From an uncultured bacterium (GTDB lineage: Bacteria > Bacteroidota > Bacteroidia > Bacteroidales > Bacteroidaceae), in contig CAJMNM010000002.1 in NCBI GenBank assembly GCA_905214795.1, positions 168,624 through 232,623 on the forward strand: DNA of 64,000 nucleotides. Reading direction: 5' to 3'. Shown one piece after another: positions 44,800-54,195 of the stretch. Under the pieces are notes generated by a model. The model searched no databases and was not told the origin of the DNA. It was given only the letters and a program-made list of their open reading frames with translations. Both the position numbers and the translations under genes were made by a program. Position 1 is the stretch's first letter. Every line of letters starts with the position of its first letter.

Positions 44800-46365
44800 T
44801 TATTCGTCTTTACGTTTTGCCTCGCGGGCCAGATGGTGGAACACACCGTCCATGTCCGGTTCGCCAAATTCTTCCTTGAGGCGTTGCGGGGTGTCCAAAG
44901 CACGTATTCTGCCGTCTACCATAATCGAGACTCTGTTGCAATATTCCGCTTCATCCATGTAATGGGTGGTGACGAATACGGTTACGCCGCTGTCTGCTGC
45001 GCGGTAAATATGTTCCCAAAACTGTCGGCGGGTACTGGGATCGACTCCTCCGGTCGGTTCGTCAAGAAACACAATCTCCGGATGATGGAAAGTGGCTACC
45101 GAGAAAGCCAGACGTTGTTTCCATCCTAAAGGTAACGAGCCTACCAGAGTATTACGTTCCTTGGCCAGACCCAGCTCAGCCAGCAGTTCATCGGTACGTG
45201 GGGCGATTTCTTTTTCCGGAACACCGTATATACCGGCGAAAAGACGGATGTTCTCCCATACCCGCAAATCATTATATAAGGAGAATTTCTGGCTCATGTA
45301 TCCGATATGTTTCTTTATTTCTTCCTGTTGTGTGTTAATGTCGAAACCGGCTACTGTACCGTTGCCCGATGTAGGGAAAGACAGACCGCACAGCATACGC
45401 ATGGCTGTAGTCTTACCGGCGCCGTTAGCACCCAGAAAGCCGAATATCTCACCACGCTGCACCTCGAACGATATATGGTCTACCGCCGTAAAGTTGCCGA
45501 AGCGTTTTGTCAGATTCTCCACACGTATCACCGGTGTCGCCTGCTGTTCGGGTTCGTCACGTTGCAGTCCCGGCGGGCAGAGAATATCGGCAAACCGTTT
45601 CAGCATGTCGTCGGGAGTGCCTACGCCTTTTATTTCGCCTTCCTGAAGCAGAGCCATACGGTTGCAGCTTTTTATCTCGTCCAGATAAGGGGTTGCTACA
45701 ATAATGGTGATACCCTCGTCACGCAGACGTCTCAGCATGGCCCAGAAATCTTTTCTTGAAACCGGGTCTACACCTGTAGTCGGTTCGTCAAGGAACAGAA
45801 CGTCGGGCTTGTGAATCAGCGCACAGCTAAGGGCCAGTTTTTGTTTCATTCCGCCGGACAGTTTGCCGGCTTTACGTGTCCTGAACGGTTCTATTTGTTT
45901 GTAGATGTCCTCAATGAGGTGATAATTTTCACGCACTGTGGTTCCGAAGAGCGTGGCGAAGAAATTCAGATTCTCTTCAACAGACAAATCGGCATAGAGT
46001 GAAAACCGTCCGGGCATATATCCTACATGGGCACGTATTTGTCTGAAGTCGTGCCGTATGTCCCAATGTTCTACTCTTGCCCGGCCTTCATCGGGCAGGA
46101 TGAGGGTTGTCAGAATGCGGAACAGCGAGGTCTTGCCTGCGCCGTCCGGTCCGATGAGGCCGAAAATCTCACCACGCCGTATGTCCAGTGAAACATTTTT
46201 AAGTGCTTCCACCTTACCGTAGCGTTTTGAGATATTCTCAATGTGTACGATAGAGGTATCTGTTTCAGTGGCGGGATTGTTTACGGATGCACCGCCGCCT
46301 TTCGTATCCGGAATACTGTCGGTGCCGGAACCGCTGATTGGCTTTGTATGATATCGAAATTTCAT
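44800..46365 (-). CDS. ABC transporter ATP-binding protein with two NBDs (YbhF-like)
   Basis: Cytosolic ATPase of 521 residues carrying two nucleotide-binding domains. The first has Walker A GPDGAGKTS, signature LSGGMKQK and Walker B VLFLDEPTTGVD. The second has GANGAGKTT, a degenerate signature LPLGWKQR and IVFLDEPTGGVD. This tandem layout and asymmetry are those of YbhF. It powers the two ABC-2 permeases encoded upstream in the same operon. The first ~35 residues are a polar extension; translation may start later. Last gene of the six-gene operon. Confidence 0.9.
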   Translation of the reverse strand: MKFRYHTKPISGSGTDSIPDTKGGGASVNNPATETDTSIVHIENISKRYGKVEALKNVSLDIRRGEIFGLIGPDGAGKTSLFRILTTLILPDEGRARVEHWDIRHDFRQIRAHVGYMPGRFSLYADLSVEENLNFFATLFGTTVRENYHLIEDIYKQIEPFRTRKAGKLSGGMKQKLALSCALIHKPDVLFLDEPTTGVDPVSRKDFWAMLRRLRDEGITIIVATPYLDEIKSCNRMALLQEGEIKGVGTPDDMLKRFADILCPPGLQRDEPEQQATPVIRVENLTKRFGNFTAVDHISFEVQRGEIFGFLGANGAGKTTAMRMLCGLSFPTSGNGTVAGFDINTQQEEIKKHIGYMSQKFSLYNDLRVWENIRLFAGIYGVPEKEIAPRTDELLAELGLAKERNTLVGSLPLGWKQRLAFSVATFHHPEIVFLDEPTGGVDPSTRRQFWEHIYRAADSGVTVFVTTHYMDEAEYCNRVSIMVDGRIRALDTPQRLKEEFGEPDMDGVFHHLAREAKRKDE

Positions 46366-46398
46366 GAATGTGATTCTTTTTAAATGCCGGTATGGCGG

Positions 46399-47514
46399 TT
46401 AGTCTGTCTTCTTATAGCTGACGATGGCCCATGTCACCATGATGCTGCCGATGACAAACAGCCCCAGCGCGTCGTACCATACGTCCATGATAGAGCTGCC
46501 TTTCAGGAAAATGAAACGCATGGCATCCGCATAATAACGTAATGGATTGGCGTAGGTAAGAAGTTGTGCCCAGTATGGCATGGAGGCAATCGGCGTGAAG
46601 ATGCCGCTGATGAGCATGAATATCATCATGAAAAACCAGGTGACGAACATGGCTTGCTGGGCTGTGTTGCTGTAATTGGAGATGAGCAGTCCCAGACCGG
46701 CTGTGACCATGATGTCAAGTATGGTGAACAGGTAAAGCGAGGCGATGCTGCCGGTGCAGGTGTAGCCATAAACCAGATAGGCCAGCAGGAGACAGGCCGT
46801 CAGGATGAAAAAAGCCACCAGCCAGTAGGGGATAAGTTTACATATCATGAACACGCCTCGGTTCACCGGACTGACGTTTATCTGTTCTATCGTGCCTTTT
46901 TCTTTTTCGCCTACAATGTTGAGTGCCGGAAAGAAACCGGTTATCATGGTTACGGCAATCACAATCATGGCCGGAACCATAAAAACCTTGTAATCCATGT
47001 ACGGATTGTAATAATAGCGTGTTGATACGTCAATGGTCGGTATGCCGGCTGCCAGTTTGCTTTGAGCGGTACCGGTTCCGCCGGCTTCCGAGAGGTAACG
47101 CCGGACACAGACCGACAGATATTCTGCCCCGATGTTGCCTTTTGTGCCGTTTACTGTGTTGACTTTGATGTGGAGCGGCAGATTCTCGCCCGAGCCTAAT
47201 TTCTCGTCAAAGTCGGCCTCTATGGTCAGTACGGCATCGGCTTCGTTGCGGTCCATAAGTTCTTGTGCCCGTTCGGGGTCGCGTTCCAGTCGCACAAGAC
47301 GGAAGTATCCCGACTCCGTGCAGGTAGAGATAAGATTGGCCGAAGCCTGTGAGCCGCAGTTGTCTACCACAACCAGATTGATGTTGCGTATTTCCATGCT
47401 TACCGCAAACGGAAAGACCAGCATCATCATCAGAGGGAATACCAGTAGCATGCGGGGCAGAGCCTGGTCTCTGAAGAACTGTTTGAATTCTTTTTCCAAC
47501 AAATATTTCCACAT
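46399..47514 (-). CDS. ABC-2 type permease (YbhR/YbhS-like)
   Basis: Inner-membrane permease subunit of 371 residues. One N-terminal membrane segment, a large periplasmic loop (about 45-180) and five C-terminal segments make the usual ABC-2 topology. NIVGEKEKGTIEQINVSPV is the conserved coupling motif after the second segment. An AGGAG ribosome-binding site precedes the ATG. It is a paralogue of the next upstream permease; both probably form a heterodimer. Confidence 0.9.
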   Translation of the reverse strand: MWKYLLEKEFKQFFRDQALPRMLLVFPLMMMLVFPFAVSMEIRNINLVVVDNCGSQASANLISTCTESGYFRLVRLERDPERAQELMDRNEADAVLTIEADFDEKLGSGENLPLHIKVNTVNGTKGNIGAEYLSVCVRRYLSEAGGTGTAQSKLAAGIPTIDVSTRYYYNPYMDYKVFMVPAMIVIAVTMITGFFPALNIVGEKEKGTIEQINVSPVNRGVFMICKLIPYWLVAFFILTACLLLAYLVYGYTCTGSIASLYLFTILDIMVTAGLGLLISNYSNTAQQAMFVTWFFMMIFMLISGIFTPIASMPYWAQLLTYANPLRYYADAMRFIFLKGSSIMDVWYDALGLFVIGSIMVTWAIVSYKKTD

Positions 47515-47567
47515 AAATCACTCCTTTCTTTATACCGGTTGTAGGGTAGGTATTATGGTGTGCTCCG

Positions 47568-48683
47568 TTACTGGAGACGTTCTTTGAAAAGCCGGATGCT
47601 GACTATAAGCAGTATGACCGCCATGGCCGACAGTACACAGAACTCCGTCAGCATGAAATTGAGTCCCACACCTTGTATCATTACTTTCTTTGCCATCATA
47701 ATGAACCATTTTGCGGGCAGCAGGTCTGACACATATTGCAGAATAACCGGCATACTTTCGCACGGGAAAATGATGCCCGAGAATATCATGGTGGGCATCA
47801 TCAGTCCCATACCCGAGATAAGCAGTGCCTCCTGCTGAGTGGATGCGATGACCGATATGAGCAGTCCCAAGGCCAGCGAGGCCAGTACGAATACGAATGC
47901 CACCAGGCAGAGCAGGGCCAGGCTGCCGCGCAGAGGTACGCCCATCAGATATTTTGAGAGCAACAGTATGGTGGTGAAGTTGACGGCCGAGAGGGCCAGA
48001 TAGGGTACGGCTTTGCTGACAATCATCCACATCGGTCGGACCGGTGACACCAGCAGCACTTCCATTGTCCCCATTTCTTTTTCGCGGACGATGGATACTG
48101 CGGTCATCATGGAGCATATCAGCATCAGGATAAGTCCCATTACGCCGGGCACAAAGTTGTAGGCCGATTTAAGGCCGGGATTGTAGGCGTATTTCACTCT
48201 TGGCGTCATTGCTGCCATGAGGTCCTTTCCGGTTGCCTTACGGCTTAAGTCCGATTGTTCGGCCTGAAGTACGCCTGCCACATAGTTGACTGTCATCTGT
48301 GCCGTATTGGGGTCAGAACCGTCGCCTATGATTTTCACGGCGGCGTGTTTCCTGCGGGCAAGTTGTTTACCGAAGTCTCTTTCAAAACAGATGGCAACGT
48401 TGGCCTCGCCGCGTCTGAAGCGCGACGCTATTTCGCGGTCGGACGTCAGGTAGCGGTTTATCTCCAGATACTCGTTCCCGTCTATCCGTTCCACAATCCG
48501 GCTGACTTCCGGGTCGGTGGCGTCGCCCACCACATCAACACCCACATGATGGATTTCCGTACTGATGGCAAAGCCGAACAGGATAATCTGTACAATTGGC
48601 ATAACCAGTACGATAAGCATTGTACGCCGGTCACGGAATATGTGGCGGAATTCCTTACTTATAAATGCTAAAAACTCCTTCAT
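47568..48683 (-). CDS. ABC-2 type permease (YbhS/YbhR-like)
   Basis: Second permease of 371 residues with the same topology as its neighbour. The coupling motif reads AVSIVREKEMGTMEVLLVSPV, and the N-terminus reads FISKEFRHIFRDRRTM. It would form the membrane channel with the other permease. The substrate is not predictable; related systems export drugs, lipophilic cations or bile salts. Confidence 0.9.
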   Translation of the reverse strand: MKEFLAFISKEFRHIFRDRRTMLIVLVMPIVQIILFGFAISTEIHHVGVDVVGDATDPEVSRIVERIDGNEYLEINRYLTSDREIASRFRRGEANVAICFERDFGKQLARRKHAAVKIIGDGSDPNTAQMTVNYVAGVLQAEQSDLSRKATGKDLMAAMTPRVKYAYNPGLKSAYNFVPGVMGLILMLICSMMTAVSIVREKEMGTMEVLLVSPVRPMWMIVSKAVPYLALSAVNFTTILLLSKYLMGVPLRGSLALLCLVAFVFVLASLALGLLISVIASTQQEALLISGMGLMMPTMIFSGIIFPCESMPVILQYVSDLLPAKWFIMMAKKVMIQGVGLNFMLTEFCVLSAMAVILLIVSIRLFKERLQ

Positions 48684-48711
48684 CTTGATTCTTCGGATGG
48701 TTTTAAGTCTC

Positions 48712-49626
48712 TTATTTCAGCACGACGTACGCATACATGCCGAGTTTCAGAGAACCGTCGTTGGGAACGGTGATTTTGACGGCATACACAAGGTCGGCCC
48801 GTTCGTCTTTGGTCTGGATGTTCTTGGGCGTAAATTCCGCCTCTTCGGCAATCCAGCGTACCACACCCTCTATGGTCTTCGGCTTTTCAGAGCCGTCCTC
48901 GGGCATCACATTGACTTTGTCGCCGATTTTCAGTCCGGCCAGCTGTTCGGTGGTGAAATAGGCTTTGACGTAAAGGTTGTTCATATCCGCCATTTTGAAT
49001 AAAGGTGTTCCTGTGGTCACCATCTCGCCCGGTTCAGTGTATTTGGTAAGTATGGTGCCGTCGGTCGGAACGGTAATTCTGCATTTGTTTAACAAATCGG
49101 TTTTCTGTGCGATTTGTACATCGTATATGTCTATTTGTCTGTTGATGCTGGCGTTTTGTTTCTCGTAGTTCTGTTTTCCGGCGCGTAACTGTGCCTTGGC
49201 TACGGCCGATTGTGTGGCTGCGTCGTCCAGCTGTTTCTGTGTGCCGGCATCGTTTTTCTTCAGGTCTCTGAAACGTCCCAGGTTCAGTTCGATGTTTTCA
49301 AGTTCCTCTTTTTGTGGTTTCAACTGTGTACCTATGTCTACCAGACGGGTTTCAGCTTCAGCCTTACGTGCAATGAGTTCCCGTCTCTGTAGCCATGTTT
49401 GCACTGAGTCAATGGCTCCCACCTGTGTGCCACCTTTGACACGGTCGCCTTCTTCAATATTCAGATTAAGAATACGTCCGTTGCTTTCGGCTGAAACGGT
49501 AATCTCTGTGGCTTTGATTTGTCCGCAGGCGTCGAACTCACGTTCACGCTTGCCGCATCCTGCCAGTGTAAGCGCAATGAATCCGGCCAGTGGCCATACA
49601 GCCTGTGATATTCGTCTTTTTATCAT
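48712..49626 (-). CDS. HlyD/YbhG-like membrane fusion lipoprotein
   Basis: Periplasmic adaptor of about 305 residues bridging the permeases and the outer-membrane channel. It has a lipobox (TLAGCG), a biotinyl-lipoyl half (AESNGRILNLNIEEGDRVKG), a long alpha-hairpin and the second lipoyl half (VPTDGTILTKYTEPGEMVTTG), then a beta-barrel. I set the start at ATG 49626 because AGGAGGAACAAG lies immediately before it and the signal peptide begins there; an earlier ATG at 49653 is less likely. Confidence 0.9.
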   Translation of the reverse strand: MIKRRISQAVWPLAGFIALTLAGCGKREREFDACGQIKATEITVSAESNGRILNLNIEEGDRVKGGTQVGAIDSVQTWLQRRELIARKAEAETRLVDIGTQLKPQKEELENIELNLGRFRDLKKNDAGTQKQLDDAATQSAVAKAQLRAGKQNYEKQNASINRQIDIYDVQIAQKTDLLNKCRITVPTDGTILTKYTEPGEMVTTGTPLFKMADMNNLYVKAYFTTEQLAGLKIGDKVNVMPEDGSEKPKTIEGVVRWIAEEAEFTPKNIQTKDERADLVYAVKITVPNDGSLKLGMYAYVVLK

Positions 49627-49719
49627 ATCTTGTTCCTCCTGTTTTACCGGCAACGTTGGCAGACGATGAATTGTGACGTTTTTTTGTTTCCGTGCCGGAT
49701 GTGGTTAATTATAATCTTT

Positions 49720-51090
49720 TCAGTTGTTTGTTGCGGTATAGTCTGTTCCCAGAATATGCCGGAGCTTGTATATGGCCATGAGCAGCTGGATGTAATGCAG
49801 CGATTCGCTTACTCTCGCATTGTGTTCCTCGTCGATGCGGTCCATCAGTTCTGTCATTTTGATAACGCCTTTTTTATATTGTTCCTCGGCTGAGGCTCTT
49901 ACCGATGCTCTCAGACTGATAATCTTACGGTCCTTTTCCAGCATTTTCTGTAGCTTGTCGATGGCGTTATTCTGGTCCATGACATCCAGCCGTGTGTTGA
50001 ACAGAAACGTTTCCCTTTCTGTTTCCACTCGTTCGCGTTGTGTACGTATTTTACCGATGTCGTTGCGGCGCGTATACAAGGCACCTATGTTCCATTGCAT
50101 TTTTAATCCGGCGACGAAAAACGGTTCAAACTCATTTTTCAGCATATTCAGTCCCGGACGTCCTATACCGCCTTGCAGTGACAGACTAAGTCGTGGCGAC
50201 AGTGCCGTGTTGAGGTTACTGCGTTGTGCCTCGTTGCGTCGCAGCTGTGCGTCATACCACGTCATTTCCGGTCGCTGTGCCAGTAATATTGAGTCGGAAA
50301 CCCCGGCGGCCGTTTCCTGTAATGCCTTCAGTTCGGGTTCCACAATATCTTTTTCGTCCAGTTCGCATCCGGTCATGCGGCTGAGCAGCCTGATGCGGGT
50401 TTGCCGGTCGGCTTCTATTTCGTCGGCCTGTTGTTCGCAGTCCAGCAGATTTACGTCAATGAGGTCTATTTCCGATTGCAAGGCAAGACCGTTTGAAAGA
50501 CGTACTTCAGCTTCATGCCGGTTGCGTTTCAGGCTTTCCTGCAAAGTCCGGTTCTGTCTCATCTGTCTTTCCAGCAGCAAAATGCCCAGATAAAGATTCT
50601 CTACACGTTCGTCTAGCGCGCGGAGTGTCACGTCCAGCTGGCTACGGTCAACATCTGCGCCGGCACGTGCCAGACGCATCTGACTGCGTGCCGCCCCGCC
50701 GTCCCATAAGGGCTGGTTCAGTTCGGCAGACAATGTATATTGGTCGTGTGGCAAGTCAAATTCAAAGCCCGGAATGTCAAAAGGCATTTCCACCACAACA
50801 TTCTGCCATGTGGCTTTGCCCGAAATATTCAGTCCCGGAGCCCATGCCAGTCTGGCGTTGGTGATGTCCAGCCGGGCCGCGTCTTCAATCATTTTGTGTT
50901 CTTTTATTTGCGGATAATTCCGGCGTGCCAGCATGCAACAGTTTTCCAATGTCGTAGCCTTGGGGCCGGCAGCCTCAGAAATGGTTGCATCATGGTTTTC
51001 CGGTCTGTTGGTCCGGTCTGTATCTGTGATGTTTTGTGCCGGAAGCCATGCCGATATCAATAAGCTGTAAAGAAGAAGCATGTGTTTCAT
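49720..51090 (-). CDS. TolC-family outer membrane efflux protein
   Basis: Outer-membrane channel of 456 residues with a signal peptide (MLLLYSLLISAWLPA). It has two TolC/OEP repeats rich in long helices (LTLRALDERVENLYLGILLLERQ, ASVRASAEEQYKKGVIKMTELMDRI) and barrel strands around SLSLQGGIGRPG and FFVAGLKMQWNIG. It completes the tripartite exporter formed with the adaptor and ABC proteins. It is the second gene of the operon after the regulator. Confidence 0.9.
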   Translation of the reverse strand: MKHMLLLYSLLISAWLPAQNITDTDRTNRPENHDATISEAAGPKATTLENCCMLARRNYPQIKEHKMIEDAARLDITNARLAWAPGLNISGKATWQNVVVEMPFDIPGFEFDLPHDQYTLSAELNQPLWDGGAARSQMRLARAGADVDRSQLDVTLRALDERVENLYLGILLLERQMRQNRTLQESLKRNRHEAEVRLSNGLALQSEIDLIDVNLLDCEQQADEIEADRQTRIRLLSRMTGCELDEKDIVEPELKALQETAAGVSDSILLAQRPEMTWYDAQLRRNEAQRSNLNTALSPRLSLSLQGGIGRPGLNMLKNEFEPFFVAGLKMQWNIGALYTRRNDIGKIRTQRERVETERETFLFNTRLDVMDQNNAIDKLQKMLEKDRKIISLRASVRASAEEQYKKGVIKMTELMDRIDEEHNARVSESLHYIQLLMAIYKLRHILGTDYTATNN

Positions 51091-51168
51091 ATCGTCTTGT
51101 TCATGATAGATTCATATTTATGGCAAGAATACAGGCGCTGCGCGGTCTGCTTCCTGTATCGTCGCTGT

Positions 51169-51834
51169 TCAGTCTGTCCGGTTCTGGTCTATCCGTCCGT
51201 ACAGACGATAGCGCAGGGTTTCGATGATTTCCTGTTTGCGGCGTTGCAGAAAAGCGTCAATCTCCGTTTCGTCAACAGACAGGATACGTTGCCACATGGG
51301 CAGGGTAAGAAATGTGCCGACGTTCATCTGCACCACGTCAAAAAACAATTGTTCGAAATCAACGTTATTGACTCTGCCGGCGGCAATTTCCTCGCTTAAC
51401 AGTTGTTTGTGTCTGAACAGCAGACTCTGCAACATGCGTTTGCCGGTTTCCTTGTATCGGGCCAGCAGTTCGGGACTCTGGCGTGCCACGTCATACACCA
51501 TGGCCGGAATGCGGCGATGATTGTTGATGAAATCGAAATGCATTTCCACGCCGTCTTTCAGTGTATCCCAGAAATTGCCTTCCTGAGTCATTTTATTGTG
51601 CATGGCCTCACGCAATTCAGCCACATTTTTGTCCATCACCTTAAAGAAAATCTGTTCCTTGCTCCGGAAATAATAATGAAGCATGGCATGCGTCACACCG
51701 GCTTTGGCCGCTATCTTGGTGGTTGAGGCCAGCAGATAGCCTTTTTCCAGAAACAACTCTTCGGCTGCGGAAAGAATTGCCTGATCGGTAGGCAAGGCCG
51801 TATCCTGATGTATTGTTTTGTTCTGTTCGTTCAT
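51169..51834 (-). CDS. TetR-family regulator of the efflux operon (CecR-like)
   Basis: Transcription regulator of 221 residues. The N-terminal HTH reads LFLEKGYLLASTTKIAAKAGVTHAMLHYYFRSKEQIF, the standard TetR pattern, and the C-terminal ligand-binding helices are variable. As first gene of the operon it probably represses its own transcript and releases it when the exporter's substrate binds. The proposed operator lies 64 bp upstream of its start and overlaps the transcription start. The gene order TetR, adaptor, ATPase and permeases recalls the E. coli cecR-ybhGFSR operon. Confidence 0.92.
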   Translation of the reverse strand: MNEQNKTIHQDTALPTDQAILSAAEELFLEKGYLLASTTKIAAKAGVTHAMLHYYFRSKEQIFFKVMDKNVAELREAMHNKMTQEGNFWDTLKDGVEMHFDFINNHRRIPAMVYDVARQSPELLARYKETGKRMLQSLLFRHKQLLSEEIAAGRVNNVDFEQLFFDVVQMNVGTFLTLPMWQRILSVDETEIDAFLQRRKQEIIETLRYRLYGRIDQNRTD

Positions 51835-51897
51835 CTCTTTTTATTGTCTTTTTGTTCTTGATATCCGGATGTATTTATCCTGACTTGACATATCTGT

Positions 51898-51926
51898 CTA
51901 ACAAATTTGATTAACAACCTTGTTAG
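51898..51926. promoter_or_regulatory. Proposed TetR operator
   Basis: CTAACAA (51898-51904), 15 bases, TTGTTAG (51920-51926) form a perfect inverted repeat just downstream of the efflux promoter's -7 box, where a repressor would block transcription. Confidence 0.6.
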
Positions 51927-51932
51927 TAATCG

Positions 51933-51964
51933 CAAATATATCATATTCAGTTTGAATGTGCAAT
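51933..51964 (-). promoter_or_regulatory. Efflux operon promoter
   Basis: Read on the minus strand: ATTG (51964-51961), 20 bases, TATATTTG (51940-51933). The -7 box is an exact TAnnTTTG and the spacing is ideal, with one mismatch in the -33 box. Transcription would start near 51926, inside the inverted repeat. Confidence 0.7.
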
Positions 51965-52003
51965 AACGTACGGAATAAAGAATATATCCAATACATAAAA
52001 AAA

Positions 52004-52042
52004 CGGTTGACAAATCCATATCTTTGAAGGATTTGTCAACCG
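52004..52042 (-). terminator. Terminator of the MFS gene
   Basis: CGGTTGACAAATCC (52004-52017) pairs perfectly with GGATTTGTCAACCG (52029-52042) across an 11-base loop. On the minus strand it is followed by seven T residues. Confidence 0.9.
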
Positions 52043-52099
52043 CATGCATTTGTGCAGTCTCCGTTTTATATCACTATTGTGGACAAGATAGTCGTCAGT

Positions 52100-53278
52100 T
52101 TAATGTTTGCTGAAAAGGGTCAGTAGGAAAGAGCCTGCTATCAGTGCTATTCCGCCGCCTACCACACCGTTCCATCCCCAGCTCTGCCAGCAGGCACCGG
52201 ACAGGAACGTCCCGAAAGAACCGCCTATGAAATAAGTGGTCATGAAAATGGTATTGGCACGGTTGGCTGCATGTTGTGCCTGAGAGAGGGCACAGGTCTG
52301 ATTGCTGATTTGTATGCATTGCATGCCGATGTCGAGCAGGATGATGCCTATAACGAATCCCGCATAACTGTTTTGCATGACAAGCATGATAATCCATGCC
52401 GCAAACATCAGTCCCGTACCGATATAGTTCAGGTTTCTTACGCCCCATTTACCGACCAGAGAGCCTACACACGATGCGGTCAGCGCGCCGGCTATGCCAC
52501 AGAGTCCGAGCAGACCGATAACGTTGTTGCCTGCAAAAAACGGCGGTCCGCTCAGTTTAAATGCCAGACAGGCCCACATGGCAAGAAAACTGCCGAAGCA
52601 CAGGCCGGCACGTACAGACACCAGCCGTATGGTTGGCTGTTGGATGAACAGGGTAACCAGCGATTTCATCAGACCGGCATATGTACCCTTATAATTTGAC
52701 GGCATATCTGGCAGCATGCGTCTCACCACAAACAAGCAAAGCACCATCAGTATGGCGGCCACCACATACATGGTGCGCCAGCCCCAGTATTCGCCCACAA
52801 TGCCGCTGATGACACGCGACCCGAGAATGCCCGTCAGCAGGCCGCTTACCAGTATGCCTACATTCCTGGCTTTATGTTCGGGACGCGAGAATTGCGAGGC
52901 GATGGGAATGAAAATCTGTGGCATGACAGAGCATATGCCCGTTAGCAGCGATGCGGCAAGCACGCCGCCGATGGTCAGCGAATGGGATATGGCATACATG
53001 GAGAATGCCAGCAACAGAAAGTTTACGGTGATGATGGTCTGCCGTTTGTAGAGGTCGCCGAGCGGGATGATGAACAGCAGGCCAAGAGCATAACCTATTT
53101 GGGTTATCATCGGAATCAGGTTGGCCTGAAAGGCAGTGACATTCAAGTCTTCGCCTATTTTGTTCAACAAGGGTTGGTTGTAGTAAAGGTTGGCGACAGA
53201 GAGTGCCGCAATGACGGCCAGTGTCCACAGCAGACCGGCCGGGATGCCTTTGTTTTCTTCTAATATATATTTTTTCAT
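52100..53278 (-). CDS. MFS transporter
   Basis: Inner-membrane transporter of 392 residues with twelve predicted helices. The N-terminal half carries YYNQPLLNKIGEDL and the loop 2-3 motif GDLYKRQT; the second half starts after a hydrophilic centre near residue 190-205. The YYNQPLL region resembles the YnfM/sugar-efflux or drug-efflux subgroup. The start at ATG 53278 gives a standard N-terminus, whereas the open frame to 53410 adds a non-homologous polar stretch. Transcribed alone, ending at the 52004 hairpin. The substrate is unknown. Confidence 0.88.
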   Translation of the reverse strand: MKKYILEENKGIPAGLLWTLAVIAALSVANLYYNQPLLNKIGEDLNVTAFQANLIPMITQIGYALGLLFIIPLGDLYKRQTIITVNFLLLAFSMYAISHSLTIGGVLAASLLTGICSVMPQIFIPIASQFSRPEHKARNVGILVSGLLTGILGSRVISGIVGEYWGWRTMYVVAAILMVLCLFVVRRMLPDMPSNYKGTYAGLMKSLVTLFIQQPTIRLVSVRAGLCFGSFLAMWACLAFKLSGPPFFAGNNVIGLLGLCGIAGALTASCVGSLVGKWGVRNLNYIGTGLMFAAWIIMLVMQNSYAGFVIGIILLDIGMQCIQISNQTCALSQAQHAANRANTIFMTTYFIGGSFGTFLSGACWQSWGWNGVVGGGIALIAGSFLLTLFSKH

Positions 53279-53433
53279 GCCGCAAAGGTACGGCTTTCGG
53301 GCGATATATTTTGTATGGCGCGGCGTGTTTTTCTGTGAGTCGTTTATGGTATGCTTTTTACGGTTGGTGTGATAGTTGTCCGCAAAGAAGATGATTTTAT
53401 GCCGGAACACTTACGAAACTGAAGGAAAAATCG

Positions 53434-53441
53434 TAATTTTG
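53434..53441 (+). promoter_or_regulatory. -7 box for mtnN-luxS
   Basis: TAATTTTG, an exact TAnnTTTG match 31 bases before ATG 53472. The -33 element is not obvious. Confidence 0.5.
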
Positions 53442-53471
53442 CCGTCAGAAATCAAGCTGTATAAAAAAGAT

Positions 53472-54167
53472 ATGAAGATAGGAATCATCGCAGCCATGAG
53501 TTCGGAGCGTGAGCAGCTGGCCCGTCTGGTGTCAGATGTGAGAAGTGTGAAGCATGGCCGTTACGATTATATGGTGGGACAGTTCGGGGCCCACACCTTA
53601 TATATTATGGAGTGCGGCATCGGTAAGGTGAACGCGGCAGTCGGCACTGTTGAGCTGATTACCGCCATGCAGCCCGACGTGATTATCAGTTCGGGAGTAG
53701 CCGGAGGTATTGATGCGGCTGTGGGTGTTATGGACGTGGTCTATGGTGCCGATGTGGTCTATCATGACGTGTGGTGCGGTACCGGCAATGTTTACGGGCA
53801 GGTGCAGGGACTTCCTCCCATGTTTCACGGCGATGACAGACTGGCGGCTGTAGCGGCTTCCTTGCAGACAGATACAAAAATTCATGGCGGTTTGATTTGT
53901 AGCGGTGACAAGTTTATTACCGGCCGTTCGGAACTTGATGCCATCAAGGCACAGTTTACCGACGGACTGGCGGTAGATATGGAGTCGGGAGCCATAGCTC
54001 AGGTGTGCCACCTTTACGGCAAGCCGTTCTTGAGTTTCCGTATCATCAGCGACACGCCGGGTGCGGACGGGCATTTGGCACAATATGAAGACTTTTGGGG
54101 CACGTTGGCCAACCGCTCGTTTGGGGTGGTACGTACCTTGCTTGAATCGCTTCCCGAGAATTGGTAA
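53472..54167 (+). CDS. mtnN: 5'-methylthioadenosine/S-adenosylhomocysteine nucleosidase
   Basis: Cytosolic MTAN of 231 residues. It removes adenine from S-adenosylhomocysteine and methylthioadenosine. Catalytic and binding residues are in place: Glu12 (AAMSSEREQ), the ribose-binding Glu171 (VDMESGA) and Asp194 (SDTPGAD). SGVAGG is the phosphate/substrate loop. ATG 53472 was chosen because it gives the canonical MKIGIIAAM start. It supplies the substrate of LuxS, encoded 28 bp downstream, so the two steps of the activated methyl cycle are in one operon. Confidence 0.93.
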   Translation: MKIGIIAAMSSEREQLARLVSDVRSVKHGRYDYMVGQFGAHTLYIMECGIGKVNAAVGTVELITAMQPDVIISSGVAGGIDAAVGVMDVVYGADVVYHDVWCGTGNVYGQVQGLPPMFHGDDRLAAVAASLQTDTKIHGGLICSGDKFITGRSELDAIKAQFTDGLAVDMESGAIAQVCHLYGKPFLSFRIISDTPGADGHLAQYEDFWGTLANRSFGVVRTLLESLPENW

Positions 54168-54195
54168 CAGGTAAAATTTTAAAAATGAACGATAA

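Noticed and set aside
47530..48117. 195-codon antisense-type frame in the permease region
   Set aside because: It is a frame shadow of the second permease gene, whose motifs are intact in the other frame.
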